DNA of 64,000 nucleotides from Chloroflexi bacterium HGW-Chloroflexi-10 (GCA_002840755.1 PHBZ01000017.1:41435-105434), one strand, 5' to 3'. Numbered from the stretch's first letter, positions 24,086 through 33,162 are shown. Program-made: numbers and translations. Notes: a model not told the origin generated them from the sequence alone.

Positions 24086-24553
24086 ATGCCAAAGATTTCA
24101 CTTAATACCCCCGCTCCCGATTTCACTCTGAAAAATTTTCTGGGTGAATCGGTAAAATTATCTCAATTTACAGAAAAGTCACATATATTGCTGGTCTTTA
24201 ATCGTGGCTTTACCTGACCATTCTGCCAGCGGCACATGGCGCAGTTGCGCCAGGATTATAAGGAATTTGTTAGCCGCCAGGCACAGGTGATTGTTTTGGG
24301 ACCGGAAGATAGCAAAGCGTTTGAAGTGTATTGGCGGGAAAATGACCTGCCATTTATTGGATTGCCCGACCCAAAGGCGAGTGTGCTTAAATTGTATGGG
24401 CAGGAAGTTAATTTATTCAAGTTGGGGCGCATGCCTGCGCAGTTGATTATTGACAAGTCCGGCATAGTTCGCTTCGTGCATTATGGACATTCGATGTCGG
24501 ACATCCCGAAAAATGTTGAAGTTCTGGAGTTGCTGGATCAACTGAATACCTGA
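24086..24553 (+). CDS. peroxiredoxin-like selenoprotein (Sec at residue 44, UxxC)
   Basis: ATG 24086, five bases after a perfect AAGGAG, opens a frame interrupted only by TGA 24215-24217 and then open to 24553, giving 155 residues. Before the TGA are A-P-D-F-T-L-K-N-F and L-L-V-F-N-R-G-F-T; after it P-F-C-Q-R-H-M-A-Q-L-R. So the TGA falls exactly at the peroxidatic position of a redoxin T-[C/U]-P-F-C motif. A hairpin TGGCGC-AGTT-GCGCCA lies 19-34 bases after the TGA, with G at loop position 2, as bacterial SECIS elements require. The open frame begins again only because of the stop; a start at ATG 24236 would lack the active site. It probably reduces peroxides using thioredoxin. Confidence 0.9.
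24215..24252 (+). promoter_or_regulatory. bacterial SECIS-like element for the TGA at 24215
   Basis: The TGA at 24215-24217 is followed by a 6-base GC-rich stem (24237-24242 with 24247-24252) and the 4-base loop AGTT. The distance of 25 bases from TGA to loop falls in the range known for bacterial SECIS hairpins, which recruit SelB. Confidence 0.8.
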
Positions 24554-24567
24554 ACCGGAGATAAAAT

Positions 24568-24909
24568 ATGAATTTTTTATTGATTTTAAAGATAATTGCA
24601 GCCATTGCCACTATAGCAACCGGCTTACTAGCGTTGATTAAACCTACTGCTGTTTATGGTTTCACCGGTTTAAAAGCGGACGGTGTACGAGGGATATCCG
24701 AGATACGCTCGATATTCGGTGGTTTGTTCATCGGTTTGGGAGCAGCACCTTTATTTCTGGGAACCACAGCCTATCAAATGCTTGGGATCACCTATCTGGC
24801 CATTGCTGTGGCACGCTTGTTCTCGATTGTCTTTGATAAGTCCACTGAAAAATCGAACCTGATCAGTTTGGGGATTGAAATTGTACTGGGTGTGATATTG
24901 GTTTTATAA
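24568..24909 (+). CDS. DUF4345-like small membrane protein
   Basis: A 113-residue protein with four hydrophobic helices. The pattern R-G-I-S-E-I-R-S-I-F-G-G after helix 1 and a late V-A-R-L-F-S-I fit the DUF4345 family, whose function is unknown. CCGGAGATAAAAT precedes the ATG. It starts 15 bases after the selenoprotein stop, so the two are probably cotranscribed. It ends at a bidirectional terminator. Confidence 0.7.
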   Translation: MNFLLILKIIAAIATIATGLLALIKPTAVYGFTGLKADGVRGISEIRSIFGGLFIGLGAAPLFLGTTAYQMLGITYLAIAVARLFSIVFDKSTEKSNLISLGIEIVLGVILVL

Positions 24910-24933
24910 AAATCATATTGGGAAGGAAATTAC

Positions 24934-24970
24934 AAAAAGACCGCTCGAAGTTTTTCGGTGTGGTCTTTTT
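24934..24970. terminator. bidirectional terminator
   Basis: An 11-base stem (24934-24944 with 24960-24970, one G-T pair) with an A5 start and T5 end serves the selenoprotein operon from the left and the DUF1905 gene from the right. Confidence 0.85.
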
Positions 24971-24998
24971 GTTAACAGGATGTTTTCTTCGTAAAAAT

Positions 24999-25442
24999 TT
25001 ATTTTAGTTTCGCAATGATGGCGGCAATCCGCCGGGTTCGGGTTTCTTCAGCCCTGGCGGATTCAACCTGGCGGACAAATTCCTTGCGCGCCGAAGGGGA
25101 TAATTTGTCAAAGGCGGCGCTTAAACCGGGTTCACTGGCGAGCGCTTCAGCCAGATCTTGGGGAACCTCGACGATGCGTGGTTCAAGGTCAAGCTCGATG
25201 GTGACTTCGATTTCGTCACCGGCGTTTACCCCGGAAGCCAGGCGATGTTCCTTACTGAGCGGCAGCATGAAAACATCCCCATAGGCGGCAATGGTACTGC
25301 GATAGGAGTAGCCATTCAGAGTGACGATGACGGGCGGCTTTTTATGAGTGCCCATGGCAGCCACTGCTTCGGCAGGCACCGGTAAACCGGTGGCGTTGAC
25401 CTGGTCGTCTTTGACTACGGTGGTTAAAAAAGCAGCTTTCAA
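24999..25442 (-). CDS. YdeI/OmpD-associated family protein (DUF1905)
   Basis: A 147-residue cytoplasmic protein. The N-terminal half (~1-90) is a DUF1905 beta-barrel with P-V-I-V-T-L-N-G-Y-S-Y-R-S. The C-terminal helical half (~95-147) matches the OmdA/bacteriocin-protection type, L-S-P-S-A-R-K-E-F-V, and ends with many Arg. The role of the family is not established. It is third in a minus-strand run after a dihydrofolate-reductase-like gene and a small Lys-rich protein, with a 15-base gap. Confidence 0.82.
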   Translation of the reverse strand: MKAAFLTTVVKDDQVNATGLPVPAEAVAAMGTHKKPPVIVTLNGYSYRSTIAAYGDVFMLPLSKEHRLASGVNAGDEIEVTIELDLEPRIVEVPQDLAEALASEPGLSAAFDKLSPSARKEFVRQVESARAEETRTRRIAAIIAKLK

Positions 25443-25457
25443 GTAAACCTCGAATTC

Positions 25458-25679
25458 TTATATACCCAGGGCAGTTTTTGCCATTGCATCTTTTCGACCC
25501 TGTTTGGATTTGGCAATTTCTTCTTCCATTTCCACATTAAGCGTACCCGCATGGTCTGCTATCGAATGGTTGGATTCCTCAGATTTCTTATCTTTTCCGA
25601 TTAAATTAATCTTTTCTTGTGGGCCGTTAATGATAATTTCCTGCTTTTTTGGTTCAGCGGTCAGGTGTACTTTTACCAT
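25458..25679 (-). CDS. small Lys/Glu-rich hypothetical protein
   Basis: A 73-residue charged protein with no membrane segment and no motif that I recognise. It is retained because AGGAGAATTTGC precedes the ATG and because it sits tightly between two real genes (17 and 15 bases) in the same direction. The middle is low-complexity and charged and may be disordered. Confidence 0.6.
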   Translation of the reverse strand: MVKVHLTAEPKKQEIIINGPQEKINLIGKDKKSEESNHSIADHAGTLNVEMEEEIAKSKQGRKDAMAKTALGI

Positions 25680-25696
25680 GCAAATTCTCCTTTCAG

Positions 25697-26257
25697 CTAT
25701 TTCCAGTCGGGCTGGTAGGTGAGCAGAACAAGACCGTTTTTGAAAATTTTCGTTCCTTGCAGATTAAAAGTGAGTTTGGTTTTGATCCCTTCAAACAAAG
25801 ATCGTCCGCCACCTAATACAACCGGATTTACAAAGATTTGGTATTCATCAATCAGGTTATTCTCGATCAATGTTTTTGCCAGATTGGCACTTCCAAAGAT
25901 AGCCATGTCTTTTCCGGGTAATTGTTTCAGTCTGGTGATTTCTTCCACGGTATCGCCATTCACCAACCGGCTATTCTGCCAATCCACATGTTTCAATGTT
26001 CTGGAAAAGACAACTTTGGTGAGCGTGTTCATCATTCTCGCGACTTTGGGATCATCGGTGAGGGCAAGTTCCGTAGGCCAGTAAGAAGCCATCAGTTCAT
26101 ACGTAATACGGCCAAATATCAGCGTGTCTGTAGTTTTTTCCATATCGATGGATAATTCGTTGAATTCATCGTTAACCATATGCCAATCAATTTCATGGTT
26201 GGGGCCTTCAAAGAATCCATCTAATGAGACCATATTCCGGAAAATTATTTTTCGCAT
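25697..26257 (-). CDS. dihydrofolate reductase family protein (RibD C-terminal type)
   Basis: A 186-residue enzyme of the RibD_C/DHFR-like family. It opens M-R-K-I-I-F-R-N-M-V-S-L-D-G-F-F-E-G, has T-D-T-L-I-F-G-R-I-T-Y near 45, and the NADPH loop D-M-A-I-F-G-S-A-N-L-A near 120. A late N-P-V-V-L-G-G-G closes the family pattern. Such proteins are widespread, usually NADPH-dependent, and mostly of unknown substrate. It heads a three-gene run. Confidence 0.9.
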   Translation of the reverse strand: MRKIIFRNMVSLDGFFEGPNHEIDWHMVNDEFNELSIDMEKTTDTLIFGRITYELMASYWPTELALTDDPKVARMMNTLTKVVFSRTLKHVDWQNSRLVNGDTVEEITRLKQLPGKDMAIFGSANLAKTLIENNLIDEYQIFVNPVVLGGGRSLFEGIKTKLTFNLQGTKIFKNGLVLLTYQPDWK

Positions 26258-26363
26258 AGAGTTATCCTTTCTATAATCGGATAATATTTATCTAATTATA
26301 GAACAAGTATTCAAGATAATCAACCCTTTTTCCAGACCTTTTAATTATCAGATAGGTTCCACC

Positions 26364-26903
26364 TTAGAACCCAAAAAACAAGACCCACCAAGGATCCCCA
26401 CGCCCCGCCAGGGCTTCACAGCCGAACCCATCTGGAAAGCAGTTTACATATCCCAGATTGGCGGCCATTTCCCAAAAACCGGAAGCCGCATTCCAGGCAA
26501 AAAACAGGCTTAATGACGCAGCAGCTAGCAGGATCAACCAACGCCACCACCGGGATAGACTGAATTGGTAGCCAAACAACCCTGCGCTCAGGATGACAGC
26601 ACAGGCCAGGATAAAGGGCGTTTTATAGATGGTGGATATTTCGTCGAAGATTCCCAGGTTGAGTAATGGAATCAGGCAATACAAGAAGAGAATAATATTT
26701 ATCCTCTTCAGAGAAACCATTGCAATGCCTATCATAAAAGCCAGGATAAAGGCGGTGATGGCCAACCATGCCGGGATTGGCGGACGGGGAAAGCCTTCCA
26801 GCGTTATGGCAATGGACAGCAGCCAGAGCGGCAGGGAACTGGCGATTAGAACAAGCCAGAAATGATTGTTTTTCTCCTGAAAGATTTGTTTTGCGAATGA
26901 CAT
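26364..26903 (-). CDS. hypothetical multi-pass membrane protein
   Basis: A 179-residue protein with five or so hydrophobic helices between residues 15 and 150, and a cysteine pair near the C-terminus (N-C-F-P-D-G-F-G-C). AGGAAAGAAA precedes the ATG. No family recognised. The terminal G-D-P-W-W-V-L-F-F is membrane-facing. It stands alone between the DHFR-like gene and another membrane protein. Confidence 0.65.
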   Translation of the reverse strand: MSFAKQIFQEKNNHFWLVLIASSLPLWLLSIAITLEGFPRPPIPAWLAITAFILAFMIGIAMVSLKRINIILFLYCLIPLLNLGIFDEISTIYKTPFILACAVILSAGLFGYQFSLSRWWRWLILLAAASLSLFFAWNAASGFWEMAANLGYVNCFPDGFGCEALAGRGDPWWVLFFGF

Positions 26904-27155
26904 TTTCTTTCCTGTATCTGCCGGAATGAAAACGGTTATGCACTTTTGATTCTAATAAATTGGCTTGTTTGTATTATACAAACTGGCTGCATAATATATA
27001 GCCGTTGTATAAATTTTTGAAACAGGACGATAATTCGGTGTTTTGAGATTTAATATTGATTGTTCGCTATTCTTTTTAAGAGCCAAATGAATAAAGGCCT
27101 GGGTTCGTGTTTCCGTTAAAGGGGATTGGTGAAAATTGTATCTTTATTACTTAAT

Positions 27156-27596
27156 TTACATTCCAGTAACAGCCCGCTGCACGAAGGTCAGAATCGCCAT
27201 GATAAAAAACAGAACCACGGCTGCTATTCCCCAGCTACGCCCGGCATTGGCAGCAACTCCCAACATACCGCCGCTACCGGCAAAGAAGAGTATGACATAG
27301 CTGATCACGATCCATCTTGTATTGCGGAAATCCAGCTTTAGAATATAATCCAGCAGTGCCTCCACCCCCAACCAGGTCAAGATGCAGCCAATCTGGATAA
27401 AGTATAGAACCGGGCGTTCCAATTGAGATGCTTGCAGCAGCAGGTAAATCAATGGAATGGCCAGGAGAAACTCGAAATAACCGATCCAATGCCCGTATTG
27501 CGGTTTTCCAATCAGTCTGGAAACAAAAACAAGGATGGCCGAAACAAAGAATAAGACGGCCACAATCGCGCCTAATAAATTCATTTTTTCCAGCAT
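27156..27596 (-). CDS. hypothetical four-helix membrane protein
   Basis: A 146-residue protein with helices at about 8-26, 38-54, 64-85, 95-115 and 120-140. No catalytic motif or known family. GAGAGG precedes the ATG 27596; an inner ATG at 27584 is the alternative. It lies 78 bases downstream of the methyltransferase in the same direction and may be cotranscribed with it. Confidence 0.65.
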   Translation of the reverse strand: MLEKMNLLGAIVAVLFFVSAILVFVSRLIGKPQYGHWIGYFEFLLAIPLIYLLLQASQLERPVLYFIQIGCILTWLGVEALLDYILKLDFRNTRWIVISYVILFFAGSGGMLGVAANAGRSWGIAAVVLFFIMAILTFVQRAVTGM

Positions 27597-27674
27597 CAGT
27601 TGCCTCTCTTTTATCCCGTCCCAGGCTTTACTGCCTAAAGATATCTGATCGGCAGGAATCCTGTAAGCATACTG

Positions 27675-28478
27675 CTAAGCAGGTTTGGGATATGCTGAGT
27701 TATTAACGGATTTTTGACCCGTTACAACGAACAAAGTATCTTCGGTTTTCACCGGTTCAAAGGTGAATTCACTATAAAGCTGTATATTACTCAAACCTGC
27801 CTGTTCAAACAGAATTTTTGCCTGAGATTGCTGATAAGACCTGGTTGCCGGAGAACGACGATGGCTTTCTTCTTTTACCACCTGGCCGGCTACAATCATT
27901 TGATAGAGATCTTCGGTGTGCTCACACTCGGTTTTGGGGTCATATCTGGATTTAGACACCCTGTGAAACTTTACGCCATCTTTTTCGCGGGTTGCGCTTT
28001 GCTCCCATTCGGATTGCAGCGAGTCACCCTCTTTCCACAAGGTCATGATCGAAGCCGCGATTATACCCCCAGGTAAGAGGTGATCAAATAATCGTTTCAT
28101 TGCCTGGTTTACTGACCCCGGCTCTATAATCAATTGCAATGAACTGGAAGGAACCAGAATGACCCTGTACTTCCGGGGCAAATCCAGTTCTTCCAGGTAC
28201 TGTTCGTAAATCTTTGCTGTCAGCCCGAGATTGGCGGCTTTGTGTTGGCAGAGCTCAAGCATCTCAGGTGAGTTGTCCACGCCATCAATATCTATTCCTT
28301 GCTGCAAGTAATCCAGCAATAAACGACCGGTACCACAACCGATATCGAGCACCGGCTGTCCGTATTTTTGGATAATCTTCAGATAGAAGAAACGATCCGC
28401 CCAACCGGATGTATCCCCACGTAACACATCCCATGCCTGCGCCATCAGGCCCTTGTATTCATAATCAGGTGAGTTCAT
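27675..28478 (-). CDS. class I SAM-dependent methyltransferase
   Basis: A 267-residue enzyme. Motif I is V-L-D-I-G-C-G-T-G-R-L near residue 44 and the acidic motif II is I-D-G-V-D-N-S near 66. V-I-L-V-P-S-S-S-L-Q-L near 118 fits motif IV. GGAGGAACC precedes the ATG. The substrate is not predictable from the sequence: the family includes small-molecule, ubiquinone and protein methylases. Confidence 0.88.
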   Translation of the reverse strand: MNSPDYEYKGLMAQAWDVLRGDTSGWADRFFYLKIIQKYGQPVLDIGCGTGRLLLDYLQQGIDIDGVDNSPEMLELCQHKAANLGLTAKIYEQYLEELDLPRKYRVILVPSSSLQLIIEPGSVNQAMKRLFDHLLPGGIIAASIMTLWKEGDSLQSEWEQSATREKDGVKFHRVSKSRYDPKTECEHTEDLYQMIVAGQVVKEESHRRSPATRSYQQSQAKILFEQAGLSNIQLYSEFTFEPVKTEDTLFVVTGQKSVNNSAYPKPA

Positions 28479-28627
28479 GGTTCCTCCAGATTACCCTTCT
28501 TATACCTATTGTAATGAAAGTTGATTTGCTCTGCAATATAGAATAAAACCTGACCGAGATTGGGTGGATACTGAGGTAATGTTTACTCCAACAATTGGAT
28601 TAACCAAGTATGTAGGTCTGTTAAAAA

Positions 28628-28663
28628 AAACAGGATCCGGCTTATTTAAACCGGACCCTGTTT
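28628..28663 (-). terminator. rho-independent terminator of the AIM24-like gene
   Basis: A 13-base stem with one mismatch (28663-28651 and 28640-28628 on the minus strand) is followed on that strand by a T8 run. Confidence 0.85.
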
Positions 28664-28678
28664 ACTTTTCTTAAAATA

Positions 28679-29353
28679 TTAGCTGCTTTTCGTGGGAACC
28701 TGTGGAATAATCCAGCTGATCAGCGCCTGCGGTGAGCGGGTTTGAATGTAAATGTGTCCCGGTCCGGTTAATTGTACAACCAGGCCTTCACCTGAAAGGA
28801 GTGTAGATTTTAAGCCGCCAACGGATAATGCTTCAACATTCATGCTGCCGTCGAAAGCAACCAGGTGTGACGAATCCACAATATATTTTTCTCCTGAGGC
28901 AAGATCCTTTTCGAAAATTGCACCGTAGGAGGAGACCAGCAACTTTCCGCTGCCGGAAGCTTCCAACATCGAAACACCTTCGCCTGCTTTGAAGGCTTTC
29001 CCACTGAGTTTAGTAGAAAGCTCAATGCCTGCCTCTGAAGCCAGGTAAGAACCGGATTGGATCATGAGTGTTTGTCCGGTCATCTGGATCATGGCCATAT
29101 CACCGGGTAAATCCGGCGCTAAGGTTACTTCACCGCCTTGTGCTCCAGCTTTCCAAAAGTTTTGGAAGAAGGATTCACCGCCTAAAACAGCGCGGCCGAG
29201 TGATTTTAAGAAGCCACCTTCGGCTTTTGTTTCGATCTCCACGTCTGCGGAGTGGCTGACCATGGAACCTGAATCAGTGCGGATGCGTTCATTGGGTACT
29301 AATTTGACAATTGCGAGTGAGTACGAGGGGCGAAATTGAATATCGATTTCCAT
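28679..29353 (-). CDS. AIM24/TIGR00266 family protein
   Basis: A 224-residue beta-rich protein of the AIM24 / TIGR00266 family. It has R-P-S-Y-S-L-A-I-V-K-L, a G-G-x-x-K-S-L-G-R-A segment, and repeated G-x-L-L-V-S-S-Y-G motifs. Its function is unknown; it is a soluble trimeric beta-barrel in known members. GGAGAATCTA sets the start at 29353; an earlier in-frame ATG at 29395 overlaps that ribosome site and is less likely. Its own terminator follows. Confidence 0.88.
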   Translation of the reverse strand: MEIDIQFRPSYSLAIVKLVPNERIRTDSGSMVSHSADVEIETKAEGGFLKSLGRAVLGGESFFQNFWKAGAQGGEVTLAPDLPGDMAMIQMTGQTLMIQSGSYLASEAGIELSTKLSGKAFKAGEGVSMLEASGSGKLLVSSYGAIFEKDLASGEKYIVDSSHLVAFDGSMNVEALSVGGLKSTLLSGEGLVVQLTGPGHIYIQTRSPQALISWIIPQVPTKSS

Positions 29354-29419
29354 TAGATTCTCCATAAAGATTGTTTTCTTGATTGTAATCATCAAGTGTT
29401 ATAAATGTGTTTGAAAAAT

Positions 29420-29452
29420 CGTTCGCCGGTACTTTTTCTTACCCGGCGAACG
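29420..29452 (-). terminator. terminator of the TPR membrane operon
   Basis: A perfect 10-base stem CGTTCGCCGG/CCGGCGAACG with a T-run on the minus strand (29419-29414), 16 bases after the stop of the 29468-31165 gene. Confidence 0.85.
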
Positions 29453-29467
29453 ATATATCATAAACTA

Positions 29468-31165
29468 TTATTCTTCAATGTAGAACCAACCGCGTTGGGC
29501 AAGTTGATAATCCACATACATTTCTACGATATATTCACCTGGTTCAAACACGAAAGTATCACTGTAGGCATAGCTAACCGGAATTTCGGCTGAGCCTTGG
29601 GCATCCAGTTCCCAGGCTTGCAGAATACGCCAGGAAGGATCTTCCACGCCATTGATGTATAACTTGAAGAGCATATCTTTTCCGACCGGCATGTTTTCAT
29701 AGTCGAACAGAACGGTGAATTCGTCAATACCGTACTCAAATGAGTCGCTCGGTTCCGAATACTCTACCAGTTCACCTTCTTCATCATAGAAAGGAACAAC
29801 GATAGAGAATGGTGAAATGGTGGCAGTAAGTTGGCTTGCCGGTGCGGCTCCGGTGTATTCCAGCGCCGCCGCCGTGCTTTTTAATTGAGCGAGCAGTGTG
29901 TATCCGGCAGCGTATACTTCATCCGGGTTGATAATGCTTTCAAATGGCGGCATACCGTCTTCATTCTCGATGGTAGTCAGGATGTTATCCAGCATATCGG
30001 CGCCGTCGTTCAAACCGTACCACAGGTAAGAAGGTACTTCGGAACCGGCAGCTTTTGCTTCTGTGACTTTGGAGACGGCCATATCGATACCATTTTGATA
30101 GGTTGCCAATCCTTCGTCCAATTGATTATTGAGCATCAGATTCAAGCCGAGATCAAATTGAAGCCAAAGTTCATCGGGACTGATACTCAAAGCTTTTCGA
30201 TCCATTTCAGCGGCTTTTTCGAAATTCCCTATCAGATGATACTGGTAGGCCAGCATCCCAGCCGTGTTGGCATTGGAATCTCCGGCTGCAATGGCGCTTT
30301 CGTAATCAGCAATGGCCAATTCGTAATTTCCCAACGTGGATTGAGCGCTGGCGCGATCAGCCAGGGCGTTGGCGTATTTTGGATAATCCGCAATGGCATT
30401 ATCGAAAGCGGCAATGGCTTCTTCGTATTTCTCCTGGTGAGCCAGGCCGACGCCGGCTGCGTACTGATCAATGGCATTACCTTGTAAACGCAGATCGAAG
30501 ACCGGTTTAGCGTATACAGCGACTGCCCAGATCACCGCAACCAGCGTAATCAGAACACCACCGCCGGCAAATATCCAGCGGGTTTTGTCATTAGCGATGG
30601 CAGTGGATAAACCAAACAGGAAGAGCGATACAGCCAACAAAGTCAGATGAACGATGTAGGTATTCGCTTTAAAATCCCAGGCATCTTTAACTGCGGAAGC
30701 CGCTGTAAATTTCTCCAAAAGAGTTGTGATTTTTACCAGGTAAACATCTGCTTCGTACATGGCTACATCGGGGCCATCATCCACGGATTCGTCATAATAT
30801 GGCGTATTCAACATGGGGCTAAGCTGCAGCATTTCAGCGGCAAGCTGAGCATAGTTTTCCGATGCCAAATCGTCGCCGCGGTTAGATGCAGAGCTAGCCA
30901 GCAGATTGTACTCATAATAAGCCTGATAAGGAACATTATAATCAAAGTTTACACGGGCATCGCCGCTTACCTGAGAACCAAAGGCTTCCAGCATATAACG
31001 CATCCCATCGCGGTTGGCTTGATCGTCACGCCCACCAGCATCACTTTGAACATAGGCAACAATAGCGGTAATCAAAGTGACCACGGCAATCAGCACAGCG
31101 ATTACTTTGTTAAACTCAATTTTTTCAAAGAACCCGGAAGTGGTTTGTTTTGTATTTTGTGTCAT
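29468..31165 (-). CDS. membrane-anchored TPR-repeat protein (second gene of a pair)
   Basis: A 565-residue protein. An N-terminal membrane helix (~20-40) is followed by an extracytoplasmic helical segment (~45-150), two further helices (~170-225) and four or so TPR motifs (~240-380, for example Y-E-E-A-I-A-A-F-D-N-A-I-A-D-Y-P). The C-terminal ~180 residues form a beta-rich, acidic domain. The first 220 residues match the layout of the upstream gene's product, helix-domain-two helices, so the two seem to be paralogous partners. Proteins with TPRs gather partners into complexes. The family is unrecognised. Confidence 0.75.
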   Translation of the reverse strand: MTQNTKQTTSGFFEKIEFNKVIAVLIAVVTLITAIVAYVQSDAGGRDDQANRDGMRYMLEAFGSQVSGDARVNFDYNVPYQAYYEYNLLASSASNRGDDLASENYAQLAAEMLQLSPMLNTPYYDESVDDGPDVAMYEADVYLVKITTLLEKFTAASAVKDAWDFKANTYIVHLTLLAVSLFLFGLSTAIANDKTRWIFAGGGVLITLVAVIWAVAVYAKPVFDLRLQGNAIDQYAAGVGLAHQEKYEEAIAAFDNAIADYPKYANALADRASAQSTLGNYELAIADYESAIAAGDSNANTAGMLAYQYHLIGNFEKAAEMDRKALSISPDELWLQFDLGLNLMLNNQLDEGLATYQNGIDMAVSKVTEAKAAGSEVPSYLWYGLNDGADMLDNILTTIENEDGMPPFESIINPDEVYAAGYTLLAQLKSTAAALEYTGAAPASQLTATISPFSIVVPFYDEEGELVEYSEPSDSFEYGIDEFTVLFDYENMPVGKDMLFKLYINGVEDPSWRILQAWELDAQGSAEIPVSYAYSDTFVFEPGEYIVEMYVDYQLAQRGWFYIEE

Positions 31166-31177
31166 GATGTACTCCTA

Positions 31178-31828
31178 TTAAGCCCCAAATCCAACCATGA
31201 ACGCCATAACGATACCCGCAACGGCTGTCAGAGAGCCCAGAATAATCAATATCATCTTGTTTCGGCCTTCCATGGATTCAACCAGTGAATAAAAAACCGC
31301 CGCAATGGATAAGACCATTACCGAAACAAGCATGTTTCTGGTACGGGCTCTACCTTTATCCGCCTCAGCGAACTGATTTTCGAAATCCATGTCATTCTCT
31401 TTGGCAGCATCTGCCCACATTACGCCCATCTGACGCTGTACGGAGTAAGATCCATCGCGATTCAGGTATTGTGTTTCAAACATATCGCGATTGGCATCCG
31501 CCAGATCATTGGCGACTTTCATCTGTTCTTCCAAAACAGCCAGTTGTTCTTCCGGCGCTGTTTCCAAATCTTCAGAAATCAATTCGGCCATGCGGTTATT
31601 GCGCAGATAGCTTACATAATTTCCGTATGATTCATAAGCATTTACTGAATTTAATGCCTGGGCACGCACAGAATAGACTGTTGCACGTAAACCAGCGTAA
31701 TCGGCATCACCAGCGCTGTCATCAATTACCGATGCCCGCCAGGTAACCAATGCGGCAAAAGCGACAATCACTGCGATGAGAATAGCCACCGCGGTTTCCA
31801 GAATTTGATTTCCGGATTCTTTTTCCAT
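31178..31828 (-). CDS. three-helix membrane protein (first gene of a pair)
   Basis: A 216-residue protein with an N-terminal helix (~12-32), a helical extracytoplasmic domain (~35-160) that includes D-A-D-Y-A-G-L-R, and two C-terminal helices (~165-215). AGAGGTATAA precedes the ATG. It ends 13 bases before the TPR partner. The shared architecture and the operon suggest a membrane complex; the biological role is unknown. Confidence 0.72.
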   Translation of the reverse strand: MEKESGNQILETAVAILIAVIVAFAALVTWRASVIDDSAGDADYAGLRATVYSVRAQALNSVNAYESYGNYVSYLRNNRMAELISEDLETAPEEQLAVLEEQMKVANDLADANRDMFETQYLNRDGSYSVQRQMGVMWADAAKENDMDFENQFAEADKGRARTRNMLVSVMVLSIAAVFYSLVESMEGRNKMILIILGSLTAVAGIVMAFMVGFGA

Positions 31829-32490
31829 TTATACCTCTTTTATATTTCTTTTAACAATAATTAACCGGATTAATCATCCGCTTGGATTCTTTGTTTATCC
31901 GATCAAAAAACAGGCAGCTGATTACTGATAAATCAATACAAACAGTTGCCAACCAAATTATGCGCTGTTCGTGATGATCAGCCATAAACTTATACCGTTT
32001 TTATTTTGTTTTCCGGGTTTCCCCAGTTTTTTGCAAGCTAGATAGTAATGGTTATGGTGACATTATCAATCCAAAAAACCAAGGCGGAATTCCTTTCGTT
32101 AGAATAAAATTCTTTTTAACTTAAAAACAGAACCGGTCACTCATCCCTTTTTTGTTGGTTATTAGATCATAACGCTGTCAATGGGGCTGAATTGTCATAA
32201 ATTTCCTGTGGCCGGATATTTGGTGATGCTACAGATTGTAATATGTTTATGTAATAATATCTATAAAATTTTCATTAATTAAGTTGTACATAACGGGTTT
32301 ATGTATAATCAGTTTGTTTTTATTGAGCTGGTTTTAACCTGCTCCATAGATGAGACCTGAACGATTTCTTCGATTTTTTGTAACTGATCATGGTCGGAAA
32401 GGTGATCTTCCATGCTGCGAATATTTGGGAAGGTATATTCAGAAACTATTATAAGGAATTTTTTTGTTTGAGTAAATTTCCGGATTGGTA
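31829..32490. other. long intergenic region without a recognised feature
   Basis: 660 bases of AT-rich sequence between two minus-strand genes. I examined both strands and found no ORF with a ribosome site, no RNA gene and no clear repeat. It probably carries the promoter of the 31828 gene and the terminator region of ccdA. Confidence 0.5.
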
Positions 32491-33162
32491 TTAAACACCC
32501 AGCACCAGGCGAATTAAGTCCAAATTCAATATAAAATCATAAATACCAATTCCCACCAGCAATAGCCCTCCAATGATGTTGACAATGCGAGCATTTTTGG
32601 CCAGCCAACGGGTAATGCTGCGCTGCAAAGCACCGGAGATCAGTGAAAGTGCCAAAAGAGGCAGACCGAATCCCAGGCCAAACCACAGGAATACATTCAG
32701 TCTGCTGAATGCCTCGGCAGCCGTCAGTGAAATTGCAAAGATGCTTACCACCAACGGACCGGAGCAGGGAAGTGCTATGGGACCATAGAGCAAACCATAG
32801 ACAAAGGCGTTGAAAAAAGGGTTACGTAATACCGGGACGCGGATTTGAGGGATGGCTTTAAAGGGATTTTTGTCGAATAAAAGAAGAAGACCTAATGTGA
32901 TGAGAAATAAATCCGCCAGAGGGATAATAATCGATAGCGCACGCCCTACTGAAACGGATAGTAACGCAATCAATAACCCCAATGCCAGCATCATGGTCAG
33001 TACGCCTGCCAAAACAAAGAACCCCAAAAAGTAGCGGCCCTTGCTGTTCGCTCCAACGGATGCTCCACTTAGGTAAGCGAGATACCCCGGATAGAGAGGC
33101 AGAATACATGGGCTGGCACTGGCAAGCAATCCAAGACTGAGAGATGTAAAAATGATTTCCAT
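32491..33162 (-). CDS. ccdA: CcdA-like cytochrome c biogenesis/thiol transmembrane transporter
   Basis: A 223-residue protein with six predicted helices, of the CcdA/DsbD transmembrane-domain family. The first helix ends A-S-P-C-I-L-P-L-Y-P-G-Y, which carries Cys 18, and a second conserved cysteine sits in A-L-P-C-S-G-P-L. These two cysteines relay electrons from cytoplasmic thioredoxin to the outside. It is downstream of a thioredoxin-like lipoprotein on the same strand and is a likely reductant supplier for it and for the TlpA-like protein across the divergent promoter. Confidence 0.9.
   Translation of the reverse strand: MEIIFTSLSLGLLASASPCILPLYPGYLAYLSGASVGANSKGRYFLGFFVLAGVLTMMLALGLLIALLSVSVGRALSIIIPLADLFLITLGLLLLFDKNPFKAIPQIRVPVLRNPFFNAFVYGLLYGPIALPCSGPLVVSIFAISLTAAEAFSRLNVFLWFGLGFGLPLLALSLISGALQRSITRWLAKNARIVNIIGGLLLVGIGIYDFILNLDLIRLVLGV

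Noticed and set aside
24236..24553. A separate 105-residue protein starting at ATG 24236
   Set aside because: It would lack the N-terminal half of the redoxin fold and the catalytic residue, and has no ribosome site; the selenoprotein reading explains both sides of the TGA.
29885..30487. 200-residue plus-strand ORF inside the TPR gene
   Set aside because: A shadow frame of the minus-strand gene, with odd composition and no start signal.
32858..33109. Second reading frame inside ccdA
   Set aside because: A shadow of the CcdA gene in another minus frame with no family features.
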